DNA of 64,000 nucleotides. Origin: Brucellaceae bacterium. Its GTDB lineage: Bacteria; Pseudomonadota; Alphaproteobacteria; Rhizobiales; Rhizobiaceae. Shown here in pieces: positions 18,099 through 27,363 of this stretch (the first letter of the stretch is position 1; each line of letters starts with the position of its first letter). Both the position numbers and the translations under genes were made by a program. The stretch lies in assembly GCA_020637775.1 (NCBI GenBank), contig JACKJV010000012.1, forward strand, positions 1 through 64,000. Reading direction: 5' to 3'. The notes below the pieces were generated by a model. That model searched no databases. It was not told the DNA's origin and saw nothing but the letters and a program-made list of their open reading frames with translations.

Positions 18099-19025
18099 TC
18101 AGGGCTGCCTTGACCCCGAATTTGCACTGGCCGGCACATTGTAGACTTCGGCCTGGATCCCCCGGGTCACTTTCACTTCCGTCAGCGCCGCCCGGTCGCT
18201 GGACATCACGCCGGACAGGCTGTCAGCGGTGTCCGCGCCCGACGAGATCAGTCCGGTCAGGGATGACAGCGTCGCGCTGTCCCTGGCATCTCCCGGGCTT
18301 TCCGCAGCGGCCAGCAGCGAAAGCGACACCTGCCCCACGGAGCGGGCGAGGGCGATTCGCCGCGCATCGGATGGCGTCACCTCCAGCGTGACCGTTCCAT
18401 TTGCCGGCCGGTCTTCGCCGTTGCCGCCGGCGCTGAGCACCCGCGCTCCCGACACCACCGTCTCGGTGATCATTTCAGCGCCCTTGATGCGTCCCGATTC
18501 TTCCGCGCCGATGGACTTGGCGACCACCGAACCGCCATTGCGCGTCAGCACGACATCGACCCGGTCGCCCGGTGTCAGGAAACCGCCGACACCGGTGATC
18601 TCGTCGGCGGCGATCGTGACGGCCTGCATGCCCGGCGCCAGTCTGTTGGAAAGGATCGCGCGGCCATCGGGCCCGGAAAGCTTGGCCAGCAGAACGGGTT
18701 CGTTTGCCTCGATGGCGGAAAGCACCACCCGCTTGCCTTCGCGAAGAAGATCGTCAACGCTGGCATAGGCGCCCTCCGGCAAGGCGTCCTTGGGCCAGGG
18801 GATCTCGGTCAAGCCCCCCGCCTCCACCGCCGCACCGTAGACCAGCGGCTGGCGAGCCACCACGATGGACCCGAAATCCACTTGCGGCTCGTGGCTGGCA
18901 ACAGGCATTTGCGCCTGTGGCGCACGCGCCTCCGCGGCGTTCTCAAGCCACATGTTGGCGGCGAAGATCGAGAGCGAGCCAAAGATCGCGGCAATGCCCA
19001 GCATGGGTACGATTTTCTTGTTCAT
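18099..19025 (-). CDS. cpaB: CpaB/RcpC pilus assembly protein
   Basis: The 308-residue protein has an N-terminal signal anchor (IVPMLGIAAIFGSLSIFAANM) and the RcpC/SAF-type domain (QVDFGSIVVARQPLVYGAAV, ANEPVLLAKLSGPDGRAI, RLAPGMQAVTIAADEITGVGGFLTPGDRVDVVLTR). It is a periplasmic partner of the CpaC secretin. As the first gene of the minus-strand operon it faces parE across a 213-base divergent region, where its promoter should lie. The usual upstream genes for pilin and prepilin peptidase are absent here. Confidence 0.92.
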   Translation of the reverse strand: MNKKIVPMLGIAAIFGSLSIFAANMWLENAAEARAPQAQMPVASHEPQVDFGSIVVARQPLVYGAAVEAGGLTEIPWPKDALPEGAYASVDDLLREGKRVVLSAIEANEPVLLAKLSGPDGRAILSNRLAPGMQAVTIAADEITGVGGFLTPGDRVDVVLTRNGGSVVAKSIGAEESGRIKGAEMITETVVSGARVLSAGGNGEDRPANGTVTLEVTPSDARRIALARSVGQVSLSLLAAAESPGDARDSATLSSLTGLISSGADTADSLSGVMSSDRAALTEVKVTRGIQAEVYNVPASANSGSRQP

Positions 19026-19238
19026 TCCCTGCCCCCTGCAGGCCGTATTTCTGTTTATTAGATGCAGAACTATCAGACATTCCTAAAAAAACTCGGAATC
19101 GGCCGGTAGCATTTGATTCAACATGTCAGGGCCCAGGCCCTGTGGACGGACGCAGATGGTGGCCCTCACCCGGTCGCGATACGGCCCTGTTCTGTGCAAT
19201 GATCGCCAGTGATTCGTTTTTTCCCACCCGGAACACCG

Positions 19239-21284
19239 ATGGACGACAGCAACGACCTTTTCTCCACCCTGCCGGACCCCGCACCAGCGCCTGCGAGGCC
19301 GGTTGCCGGCCCCGCGCCGGAAAAGCGCGTTTTGCGCGCGGCGGAATCCGGCGACGGCTATTCGGCATCCGACATCGAGGTGCTGGAAGGTCTGGAACCC
19401 GTGCGCCGCCGGCCCGGCATGTATATCGGCGGCACGGACGACAAGGCCTATCACCACCTGTTTGCGGAGGTGATTGACAATTCCATGGACGAGGCAGTGG
19501 CCGGCCATGCCACGTTCATCGAGGTGGATCTCGACGCGAACGGCTTTCTGACCGTCACCGACAACGGGCGCGGCATTCCGGTGGACCCGCATCCCAAGTT
19601 CAAGGACAAGTCGGCGCTCGAAGTCATCATGACGACTTTGCACGCCGGCGGAAAATTCGATTCCAAGGTCTATGAAACCTCCGGCGGCCTTCACGGTGTC
19701 GGCGTTTCAGTGGTCAACGCGCTGTCCGACAGCCTCGAAGTGGAGGTTGCGCGGGGCCGCAGGCTGTACCGCCAGCGCTTCTCGCGCGGCCTTCCCCAGG
19801 GCGGCCTGGAAGAACTGGGCGAAGTGCATAATCGCCGCGGCACGAAAGTCCGTTTTCATCCCGATCCGCAGATTTTCGGGGCCGCCGCGCGCTTCGATCC
19901 CGAACGGCTCTTCAGGATGGCGCGCTCGAAGGCCTATCTGTTCGGCGGTGTCGAAATCCGCTGGTCCTGCGCGCCGGAACTCATCGACGCCCGAACCGGT
20001 GTGGAGCAAAAGGCGACCTTCCACTTTCCCGGCGGCCTCAAGGACTATCTGGAAGCCAGCCTTGGCAAGGAACATCAGGTCACCCGCGAGATCTTTGCCG
20101 GAAAGAGCGAGAAGCAAAGCGGCCACGGCTCGGTGGAATGGGCGGTGACATGGTATGGCGGCGACGGTTTCGTCAATTCCTACTGCAATACCGTGCCGAC
20201 ACCGGAGGGCGGCACCCATGAAGCCGGCTTTCGCTCGGCCCTGACCAAGGGCCTGAAAGCTTATGCGGACCTGACCGGCGTCAAGCGCGCCTCCATCATC
20301 AGCAATGACGACGTGATGATTTCAGCAGCCGGCATGCTGTCGGTCTTCATCCGCGAACCGGAATTCGTTGGTCAGACCAAGGACAAGCTGGCCACCGCCG
20401 AGGCCCATCGCATCGTCGAGAACGCCATTCGCGACGCTTTTGATCACTGGCTGGCCGCAAGCCCGCAACAGGCATCCAACCTGCTCGACTGGGTGATCCA
20501 GCGCGCCGATGAACGCATGCGCCGCCGGCAGGAAAAGGAAGTCAGCCGCAAATCGGCCGTGCGCAAGCTGCGCCTGCCCGGCAAGCTGGCCGATTGCACC
20601 CAGAACGCTGCCGCGGGCGCCGAACTGTTTATCGTCGAGGGCGATTCGGCGGGCGGATCGGCCAAGCAGGCGCGCGACCGCGCCTCCCAGGCCGTGTTGC
20701 CGCTGCGCGGCAAGATCCTCAATGTTGCTAGCGCTGGACGGGACAAACTCGCCGGCTCACAGCTCATACAGGATCTGGTGCAGGCACTGGGCTGCGGCAC
20801 GCGCTCGAAATACCGGGAAGACGACCTGCGCTATGACCGCGTCATCATCATGACTGACGCCGATGTCGACGGCGCGCATATTGCCTCGCTGCTCATCACG
20901 TTCTTTTACCAGGAAATGCCGGACCTGATCCGAAACGGCCACCTGTTCATGGCGGTCCCGCCGCTATACAAGCTCACCCAGGGCGGCAAGACCATGTATG
21001 CCCGGGATGACGCGCACAAGGACGAACTGCTGAAAACCGAGTTCTCGGGCCGCTCAAAGGTCGAGATCGGCCGCTTCAAGGGCCTTGGCGAGATGATGGC
21101 GAGCCAGCTGAAAGAAACCACCATGGATCCGCGCAAGCGCACGCTGCTGCGCGTCGAAATGCTCTCCGATGCGGGAATCACCAAGTCCGCGGTGGATGAC
21201 CTGATGGGCACCAAGCCGGAGGCGCGGTTCCGTTTCATCCAGGAAAACGCGGCCTTCGCGGATGCCGGCATGCTGGACGTCTGA
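19239..21284 (+). CDS. parE: DNA topoisomerase IV subunit B
   Basis: ParE is the ATPase subunit that works with ParC to unlink daughter chromosomes. The 681-residue protein has the GHKL ATP site (FAEVIDNSMDEAV, TVTDNGRGIPVDPH, GGLHGVGVSVVNALS), the transducer domain and the TOPRIM domain (LFIVEGDSAGGSAKQARD, IIMTDADVDGAHI). The loop RRPGMYIGGTDD and overall length fit ParE rather than GyrB. The ATG at 19239 fits the usual proline-rich N-terminus; upstream in-frame codons are unlikely to be used. parC is not in the window. Confidence 0.93.
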   Translation: MDDSNDLFSTLPDPAPAPARPVAGPAPEKRVLRAAESGDGYSASDIEVLEGLEPVRRRPGMYIGGTDDKAYHHLFAEVIDNSMDEAVAGHATFIEVDLDANGFLTVTDNGRGIPVDPHPKFKDKSALEVIMTTLHAGGKFDSKVYETSGGLHGVGVSVVNALSDSLEVEVARGRRLYRQRFSRGLPQGGLEELGEVHNRRGTKVRFHPDPQIFGAAARFDPERLFRMARSKAYLFGGVEIRWSCAPELIDARTGVEQKATFHFPGGLKDYLEASLGKEHQVTREIFAGKSEKQSGHGSVEWAVTWYGGDGFVNSYCNTVPTPEGGTHEAGFRSALTKGLKAYADLTGVKRASIISNDDVMISAAGMLSVFIREPEFVGQTKDKLATAEAHRIVENAIRDAFDHWLAASPQQASNLLDWVIQRADERMRRRQEKEVSRKSAVRKLRLPGKLADCTQNAAAGAELFIVEGDSAGGSAKQARDRASQAVLPLRGKILNVASAGRDKLAGSQLIQDLVQALGCGTRSKYREDDLRYDRVIIMTDADVDGAHIASLLITFFYQEMPDLIRNGHLFMAVPPLYKLTQGGKTMYARDDAHKDELLKTEFSGRSKVEIGRFKGLGEMMASQLKETTMDPRKRTLLRVEMLSDAGITKSAVDDLMGTKPEARFRFIQENAAFADAGMLDV

Positions 21285-21305
21285 ACGCCAGGCAGGAATG
21301 CAGGC

Positions 21306-22451
21306 TCAGGCGGCGGCGATGGCCAGCGCGTGTCCACGCGCGTTGAGTCGCAACTGGTCCAGATGGATCGATTTCAGCAGCGCGATCAGGTCGTCGTTTT
21401 CGGCCTGCCGCGGAACGAGCGAACCGGGCGTTCCCCCCAGTTCCTTCAGCATCAGCCAGGTCACTTCCTGCACACCGGTCACCCGCTTTCCCAAAGCCAC
21501 TTCGCGCCAGACGGCGAGCGCGCGCAGAATGACCGGATGCGAGGCATCCGCAAGACCGCATTCGCGGAACAGTGCCCGCAGGGCGTTGTCGCGGCCATGG
21601 CTGAGCAGACCTGCAATCCGCTTTTCCGTCTGCCCGGAAAGGGAGCCAAGGATTGCACCGAAGAAGTCGATCTTGCCGTGGGCGACAGCGCGCACGATGA
21701 AAGCCGTGGTCAGGTCGCCCTTCAGGCGCAAATGCTCCACCAGCGCCGGCGTCTCCTCCGGCGGCGTGTTGTCGATCAGGCTGATCGATGCCTTCGTGCA
21801 GGCATCCTTTACCAGCCGCGCGGCCCGCACCTGTCCGATCAGGCCCCGGACCAGCGGCGAGGCGGAAAGCGCCTCGCCAACCTTGACCAGCAATTGATGA
21901 CGGACATGCGCCGGAATGGCGGGATGGGCGAGCAGCGCCTTGCGCACGGCAGCCTCGTGGCCGAGGCGTTCGGCGATGCGGGCAAGCGAAATACCGGCGA
22001 TGTGCGCGCCATCATTGCCAAGCAGTTCAACGACCGCTTCGCTTTCCCCGATCTCGGCCAGCACCGCGCAGACGGTTGAAGACAGGCTGCACCGCATGGC
22101 AATGAGCCGCTGGATCTTGCCGCACCCTTCCGCGGCTCGGTCGATCAGGTCGACATCGCCGAGCAGCGGCGAGCGGACAAGAACCAGCGCGGCCACTTCC
22201 GGCTGGTCGGCTGCCAGCGTCGCCACAACCTGCGGCGGGGCGGAAGCGGAAAGCGAAAGCGCCTCTGCCAGCGCCGCCCGGACTTTTGGCGACGGATCGT
22301 CCAGAAGCAGGGTCAACGCCGATTCGGCGGCACAGCGATGGTCGAAGCTCATGTCAGACCGAAGATAGGCGCGCGCCAGCGCACTGGCTGCCGCCGTCCG
22401 TTCAGCCACATTCGCCGTTTCCACCCATCTCAGGAATTTCTGGACAATCAT
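21306..22451 (-). CDS. DUF2336 domain-containing protein
   Basis: The 381-residue protein is almost entirely alpha-helical with HEAT-like repeats (AAESALTLLLDDPSPKVRAALAEALSL, RAAEGCGKIQRLIAMRCSLSSTVCAVLAEIGE, LLAHPAIPAHVRHQLLVKVGEAL). This pattern matches DUF2336, a family widespread in alphaproteobacteria with no established function. There is no signal peptide or membrane helix, so it should be cytosolic and may be a scaffold. It converges with parE with a 21-base gap. Confidence 0.85.
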   Translation of the reverse strand: MIVQKFLRWVETANVAERTAAASALARAYLRSDMSFDHRCAAESALTLLLDDPSPKVRAALAEALSLSASAPPQVVATLAADQPEVAALVLVRSPLLGDVDLIDRAAEGCGKIQRLIAMRCSLSSTVCAVLAEIGESEAVVELLGNDGAHIAGISLARIAERLGHEAAVRKALLAHPAIPAHVRHQLLVKVGEALSASPLVRGLIGQVRAARLVKDACTKASISLIDNTPPEETPALVEHLRLKGDLTTAFIVRAVAHGKIDFFGAILGSLSGQTEKRIAGLLSHGRDNALRALFRECGLADASHPVILRALAVWREVALGKRVTGVQEVTWLMLKELGGTPGSLVPRQAENDDLIALLKSIHLDQLRLNARGHALAIAAA

Positions 22452-22594
22452 GGAGCCCCACCGCCGCTACATTGTTGTTTTCCCACGCTAGGGACAAAAG
22501 GTTTACGAAGCGTTCACCATGTTTTTGCCGCCTCTTGCCCGGCCTCCCCCCTCCGGCCTATCAATGTCCCGGCACAACGAGGGAGAGGTGATCC

Positions 22595-23053
22595 ATGGCC
22601 GGTCTTTGGCTGGAGGAATTCGAGGTCGGGCAGGTCATTCGCCACCCGCTCACCAAGTCCGTGACGGAAAGCGACAACATGCTGTTCTCGGTTATGACGC
22701 TGAATCCGCAACCCCTGCACATCGATTTCGATTTCGCGGCCCGGAGCGAATGGGGCAAGCCGCTGGTCAATTCCCTGTTCACGCTGGGCCTGATGATCGG
22801 CATTTCCGTGCATGACACCACGCTGGGAACCACGATCGGCAATCTCGGCATGAGTGAGACGGTGTTTCCCCACCCGGTTTTTCACGGTGACACGATCCGC
22901 GTCGAGACAGAGGTGGTGTCGGTGCGCGAATCGAAATCCCGGTCCGACAGGGGCGTCGTCGAGTTCGAACACCGGGCCTTCAACCAGGAGGGCACGCTGG
23001 TGGCGCGCTGCGTCCGCCAGGCCATGATGCGCAAGCGCCCGGCGGAGGCCTGA
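22595..23053 (+). CDS. MaoC-family (hot-dog) hydratase
   Basis: The 152-residue protein has the MaoC hydratase-2 pattern: FEVGQVIRHPLTKSVTESDNM, then the catalytic-region NPQPLHIDFDFAARSEWGKPLVNS. It ends 4 bases before the CoA-ester lyase gene, and this pairing is seen for mesaconyl-C1-CoA hydratase (beta-methylmalyl-CoA dehydratase) with a malyl/methylmalyl-CoA lyase. It is therefore probably a cytosolic enzyme that hydrates a branched dicarboxylic enoyl-CoA. The exact substrate is inferred from context. It is divergent from the DUF2336 gene. Confidence 0.85.
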   Translation: MAGLWLEEFEVGQVIRHPLTKSVTESDNMLFSVMTLNPQPLHIDFDFAARSEWGKPLVNSLFTLGLMIGISVHDTTLGTTIGNLGMSETVFPHPVFHGDTIRVETEVVSVRESKSRSDRGVVEFEHRAFNQEGTLVARCVRQAMMRKRPAEA

Positions 23054-23057
23054 CCCG

Positions 23058-23939
23058 ATGCGATCCCTGCTTTTCGTTCCCGGCGACAGCGCACGCAAGC
23101 TGGAAAAAGGCCTTGCCTCGGCCGCCGACATCCTGTTGATCGACCTGGAGGATTCGGTCGCCGTTGCGGCCAAGCCGGACGCGCGCAAGCTGACGGCCGA
23201 AACGCTGGCGGCCAACGTGCAAGATCATCCCGGCCGTCTCTTCGTGCGCGTCAACGCGCTCGATACCGGCCTGACAGGGGCGGATCTCGATGCCGTCATG
23301 CCCGCCCGTCCGGCCGGCATCATGCTCCCGAAGTGCAACAGTGCCGCCGATGTCATGGCGCTCGACGCGCTTCTGGGGGAAGCGGAATCCGCGCACGGGC
23401 TGGAAGTGCGTTCGACACGTCTGTTGCCCATCATTACGGAGACCGCTGCAGCGGTACTCAATGCCCACAGCTATGCCGCCGCGTCGCTGCCGCGCCTTGC
23501 CGGCCTGACATGGGGAGCCGAAGACCTGTCCGCCGACATCGGCGCGCGCACCAACCGCGATCCGGACGGCACCTATACGGATGCCTTCCGCCTGGCGCGC
23601 ACCGTTACGCTACTGGCGGCCAACGCCGCCGGGACCGCACCCGTTGACACGGTTTTCCCCGCCTTTTCCGACATGGCAGGTTTCGAGCGTGAATGCCGGG
23701 AGGCCGAACGCGACGGTTTCACCGCGAAAATGGCCATTCATCCGGCACAGGTGGACATCATCAACCAGATTTTCACGCCGTCGGGAGAAGCGATTGCGGA
23801 ATCCCGCGCTGTTGTCGAGGCATTCGCGGCTGCCGGCAATCCGGGCGTCGTTGCCATCGGCGGCAAGATGTACGACCGGCCGCATCTGCGCCGCGCCGAA
23901 CGCATCCTGGCGCGCGCTGAGGCCGCCGGCATCATATGA
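23058..23939 (+). CDS. CoA-ester lyase (HpcH/HpaI, CitE-like family)
   Basis: The 293-residue protein starts MRSLLFVPGDSARKLEKG, the hallmark of the citrate-lyase-beta-like/malyl-CoA lyase family. Metal- and substrate-binding segments are LLIDLEDSVA, RVNALDT, GIMLPKCNSA, PIITETAAAVLNAHSY, LTWGAEDLSADIGA and KMAIHPAQVDIIN. Such enzymes split or form (3S)-malyl-CoA, methylmalyl-CoA or citramalyl-CoA. Next to the MaoC hydratase it probably acts on the hydrated product. It ends 19 bases before the convergent eipB stop. Confidence 0.9.
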   Translation: MRSLLFVPGDSARKLEKGLASAADILLIDLEDSVAVAAKPDARKLTAETLAANVQDHPGRLFVRVNALDTGLTGADLDAVMPARPAGIMLPKCNSAADVMALDALLGEAESAHGLEVRSTRLLPIITETAAAVLNAHSYAAASLPRLAGLTWGAEDLSADIGARTNRDPDGTYTDAFRLARTVTLLAANAAGTAPVDTVFPAFSDMAGFERECREAERDGFTAKMAIHPAQVDIINQIFTPSGEAIAESRAVVEAFAAAGNPGVVAIGGKMYDRPHLRRAERILARAEAAGII

Positions 23940-23958
23940 TGACCGGAATACCGCCCGC

Positions 23959-24765
23959 CTAGTCGCACTTCCGCGTGGCAAGCAGTTCCAGGTCGACCAG
24001 TTGCCCCTTGATCCGGAAGTCGCCGTAATCGGTGTCGAAGGCACGGGCGATGCCGCTGTCATGCAGCTTGAAACCGATCCGGTAGATCGGTGTCGTATCC
24101 GATTCGGGCTGCGGATCGTCGAAATATGCGATCGAGACCGGCCAGTAGGGTTCGTGGGCGAGCGAATCGCTGGCAGCGAGCTCCTCGTCGTCTTCGGACG
24201 CCTGCTTGCGGGATCCGATGACAACGGTCGTGGTCAGCACCTTGTCAGCACCTTCCGTTCCATCGAAGATCGACGTTTCGTAGAAATGATCGCCGTTGCG
24301 CGCCCGGTCCAGCAGGTCGATCATGTGTTCGGCCGGAAACAGCGCGGGCGTCAGACGCACCGTACCCTCGTCCGGCTTTTCCAGATCCACCTTCACCCCG
24401 CCGGAAACGGCATGCGCCGTTCCTTTCACCTCCTTGTCCAGATGCTCATCGACATAGGACTTGGTGACGAAAGTGAAGAGATCCTGCTCGGGATTCTCGT
24501 ATGTGGCCACCTGCTGGTCGATGAGGCGGGCGTTCTGCTCCGTCTGGAACTGGGTGACAGAGCGGAAACTGACCGTGTAGCCGTCACAGGGCGAGCCGTT
24601 GAACTCGTAGACCATCCGCCCGCTGACGCCTGAAATGCCGGACCGGTCGGTCGCATCCACAAGGCTCAGATCATAGACCGCGCGATGCGGAGCCAGTTGG
24701 GGACCGGCCAGCGCCGGCACGGTTCCGCAGGTGATGACAACGGCTGCAATCAACGATACGCGCAT
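23959..24765 (-). CDS. eipB: EipB-family (DUF1849) periplasmic envelope protein
   Basis: The 268-residue protein has a cleavable signal peptide (MRVSLIAAVVITCGTVPALA) and the DUF1849 body (APHRAVYDLSLVDA, GRMVYEFNGSPCDGY, RSVTQFQTE, HFYETSIFDG). EipB of Brucella is a periplasmic beta-spiral protein needed for envelope integrity, and its fold is tied by a disulfide; the two cysteines expected for this are visible in GSPCDGY and in the C-terminal TRKCD. The ATG at 24765 was chosen for the signal peptide and the AGGAA upstream; the frame stays open far upstream by chance. Confidence 0.9.
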   Translation of the reverse strand: MRVSLIAAVVITCGTVPALAGPQLAPHRAVYDLSLVDATDRSGISGVSGRMVYEFNGSPCDGYTVSFRSVTQFQTEQNARLIDQQVATYENPEQDLFTFVTKSYVDEHLDKEVKGTAHAVSGGVKVDLEKPDEGTVRLTPALFPAEHMIDLLDRARNGDHFYETSIFDGTEGADKVLTTTVVIGSRKQASEDDEELAASDSLAHEPYWPVSIAYFDDPQPESDTTPIYRIGFKLHDSGIARAFDTDYGDFRIKGQLVDLELLATRKCD

Positions 24766-24912
24766 GTATGGTTCCTGCTCTTGCGCCACGGCTTGCCACC
24801 ATGGCATGTCTTGCCTGCATGTGCCGCCCCGCTTTGGCATTTTCATGGCCGGGCGGCCACCACTGCATGACACCGTATTATTCCAGTCCTTCACAAAAAG
24901 GAAAAGCCGATC

Positions 24913-25377
24913 ATGGGAGAAACCGCCGAGCAGCGCCTCGCCGCCATGGGGATCGATCTGCCCTCCCCGGCTGCGCCCGCCGCCAATTACGCACCCTTCA
25001 TGCAAAGCGGAAACCTGCTTTTCACGGCAGGTCAATTGCCGCTCAAGGATGGCAAGCTGACCGCGACCGGCCTGCTTGGCCAAGAGCTGGACACGGCCGC
25101 CGGTGCCCAGGCCGCCAAATGGTGCGCGGTCAACATTCTCGCACAGGCAAAGATGGCGCTTGGCTCGCTCGACCGGATTGCGCGGATCGTCAAGATTTCC
25201 GTCTTCGTTGCCTCCGACCCCGGCTTCACCGAACAGCATATCGTCGCCAATGGCGCATCCGACCTTCTCGTCGATGCGTTGGGCGACAGGGGCCGCCATG
25301 CCAGATCCGCCGTCGGCATGGCCGCCTTGCCGCTTGGCGCACCGGTCGAGATCGAAGCGATAATCGAGATAGCCTGA
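24913..25377 (+). CDS. RidA-family protein
   Basis: The 154-residue protein matches the RidA/YjgF-like family with an extended N-terminus: AEQRLAAMGIDLPSPAAPAANYAPF, LLFTAGQLPLKDGKL, QAAKWCAVNILAQAKMALGSLDRI and RSAVGMAALPLGAPVEIEAIIEI. RidA proteins are cytosolic trimers; canonical members deaminate reactive enamine/imine intermediates from PLP enzymes. It ends 3 bases before the phosphodiesterase gene, so the two are co-transcribed. It is divergent from eipB. Confidence 0.92.
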   Translation: MGETAEQRLAAMGIDLPSPAAPAANYAPFMQSGNLLFTAGQLPLKDGKLTATGLLGQELDTAAGAQAAKWCAVNILAQAKMALGSLDRIARIVKISVFVASDPGFTEQHIVANGASDLLVDALGDRGRHARSAVGMAALPLGAPVEIEAIIEIA

Positions 25378-25380
25378 TCC

Positions 25381-26112
25381 ATGCCTGCGCTGCGCGATTG
25401 GCTGACCGCCCGCCCCATTGCCCATCGTGGCCTGCATGATTGCAATCATCTTGTCTGGGAAAACACGCTTTCGGCCTTCGATGCGGCAATCGAGGGAAAC
25501 TTCGCCATCGAATGCGATGTCCGCCTGACCCTCGATGGCGTTCCGGTGCTCTTTCATGACGATCAACTGAAGCGCCTGACCGGACGGGAAGGACTGGTCC
25601 ACGAAACCCGGGCGGAGGACCTTCAGGCGATGACGGTCGGCGCAACAGCCGATCGCGTACCCACTCTGGATACCATGCTTGCCCGCGTGGCCGGACGGGT
25701 GCCGCTGGTCATCGAATTGAAGGGCGTTGAGGGGTTTGACGGGCAGCTCGTTGCAGCCGTCGGCCAAAGGCTGGCCAGCTATGACGGCCCGGTCGCCATC
25801 ATGTCCTTCGATCATTGGCTCATCCGGCAATTCCGAACGGCAGCGCCAGGTGTTCCAGCCGGACTGACAGCCATGGGCACAAGACCGGATCAGCTTGAGG
25901 CGCATTTCAGCATGCTGGCGCACGACATTGATTTCACGTCATTCTATGTGGACCAGATCGACAACCCCTTCGTCCGGATGATGCGCGCGACGCTGAACCG
26001 GCCGGTCATCACATGGACCGTACGCACGCCCGGACAGGTGGCCGCCACCCGCGCGCTGGCCGACCAGATGACGTTCGAGGGATTCGACCCCGATTCGATG
26101 ATACAGAACTGA
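25381..26112 (+). CDS. Glycerophosphodiester phosphodiesterase
   Basis: The 243-residue TIM-barrel enzyme has the catalytic histidine and metal-binding residues of the GDPD family: PIAHRGLHDC, WENTLSAFDAAI, IECDVRLTLDGVPVLFHDD. It lacks a signal peptide, so it acts in the cytosol like UgpQ, hydrolysing glycerophosphodiesters to glycerol-3-phosphate and an alcohol. It is 3 bases downstream of the RidA gene and 45 bases upstream of the DUF482 gene, all on one strand. Confidence 0.92.
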   Translation: MPALRDWLTARPIAHRGLHDCNHLVWENTLSAFDAAIEGNFAIECDVRLTLDGVPVLFHDDQLKRLTGREGLVHETRAEDLQAMTVGATADRVPTLDTMLARVAGRVPLVIELKGVEGFDGQLVAAVGQRLASYDGPVAIMSFDHWLIRQFRTAAPGVPAGLTAMGTRPDQLEAHFSMLAHDIDFTSFYVDQIDNPFVRMMRATLNRPVITWTVRTPGQVAATRALADQMTFEGFDPDSMIQN

Positions 26113-26157
26113 ATGCGCGATGCTTGTCACACACCTGGACCGCGATAAATCTTGACC

Positions 26158-27363
26158 ATGGACGAGACCGAACCGCCAGATCAGGACAGCATAAGCCTGC
26201 GCGCCGTCGCAGGCATGGACGGATTTGACCCGCTGGCATGGGCGGGATTGGGTGGAACAAGCCGTCTCGGGCCGGGTTCATACAATCCGTTTCTTTCCCA
26301 TGCATTCCTCTCGTCACTGGAAGAATCGGGCTGTGTGACCCGTCAGACCGGCTGGTTGCCGCAGCACCTTGCTCTTGAAGCGCCCGACGGGCGGCTCATC
26401 GGCGCGGTCCCCTGCTATCTGAAATCACACAGTCAGGGCGAATACGTCTTCGATCACGGCTGGGCCGATGCCTTTGAGCGCGCAGGCGGGCGCTACTACC
26501 CGAAGCTCCAGGTTTCCATTCCGTTCACGCCCGCAACCGGACCACGCCTGCTGGCGCCGGCGAGCGCGTCGAAGCCCGACATACAGATCGCGCTGGCAGA
26601 AGGGCTGAAGGCCTTTGCCGGTCAACTCGGCGTTTCCTCCGTCCACGTCACCTTCGCACCAGAGGGCGAGGCGCGGATACTGGAAGAGCACGGCTTTCTG
26701 CACCGGATCGACCAGCAATTCCACTTCACCAACCAAGGCTATGCGGGTTACGAGGATTTTCTTGGCACGCTCGCCTCACGCAAGCGCAAGGCGCTGAAGA
26801 AGGAACGCCGTACCGCACTGGAAAACGGTATATCCGTGGAATGGCTCACTGGCAGCGATCTGACGGAGAGCGTCTGGGATGATTTCCATACGTTCTACAT
26901 GGATACGGGCAGCCGCAAATGGGGCCGGCCCTATCTCAACCGCCGTTTCTTCTCGCTCATCGGCGAGCGCATGGCCAACGACATCCTGCTCATCATGGCG
27001 CGGCGCGACGGGCGCTACATCGGCGGCGCAATCAATTTCATCGGTGCCGACACGCTTTATGGCCGCCATTGGGGATGTATCGAGGACCACCCTTTCCTGC
27101 ATTTCGAGATTTGCTATCACCAGGCCATCGATTTCGCCATCGCGAACGGCCTTCGCACCGTGGAAGCGGGCGCGCAGGGTGAGCACAAGCTGGCGCGCGG
27201 CTATCTGCCTGTCACCACCCATTCGGCGCACTGGATCGGCCACGAGGGCCTACGCAATGCGGTTGCCGACTACCTCGAACACGAACGCCGCGATGTCCGC
27301 CAGCTTGGCGACCTTCTCGCCGGTCACGCTCCATTTCGCAAGGAAGGCGACGGAACACCTTGA
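26158..27363 (+). CDS. DUF482 (COG3146) GNAT-like acyltransferase
   Basis: The 401-residue protein belongs to the DUF482 family, often labelled peptidogalycan biosynthesis/recognition, with a GNAT-like fold. Visible landmarks are PFLSHAFLSSLEESGCV, GAVPCYLKSHSQGEYVFDHGWADA, VHVTFAPEGEARILEE, FLGTLASRKRKALKKERR, FYMDTGSRKWGRPYLNR and EAGAQGEHKLARGYLPV. The acyl acceptor is not established. The ATG at 26158 is preferred over an in-frame TTG two codons earlier. It follows the phosphodiesterase gene on the same strand. Confidence 0.87.
   Translation: MDETEPPDQDSISLRAVAGMDGFDPLAWAGLGGTSRLGPGSYNPFLSHAFLSSLEESGCVTRQTGWLPQHLALEAPDGRLIGAVPCYLKSHSQGEYVFDHGWADAFERAGGRYYPKLQVSIPFTPATGPRLLAPASASKPDIQIALAEGLKAFAGQLGVSSVHVTFAPEGEARILEEHGFLHRIDQQFHFTNQGYAGYEDFLGTLASRKRKALKKERRTALENGISVEWLTGSDLTESVWDDFHTFYMDTGSRKWGRPYLNRRFFSLIGERMANDILLIMARRDGRYIGGAINFIGADTLYGRHWGCIEDHPFLHFEICYHQAIDFAIANGLRTVEAGAQGEHKLARGYLPVTTHSAHWIGHEGLRNAVADYLEHERRDVRQLGDLLAGHAPFRKEGDGTP

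Noticed and set aside
24766..25923. Upstream extension of the eipB frame to 654 codons
   Set aside because: It overlaps the RidA and phosphodiesterase genes on the other strand; the signal peptide and ribosome-binding site place the true start at 24765.
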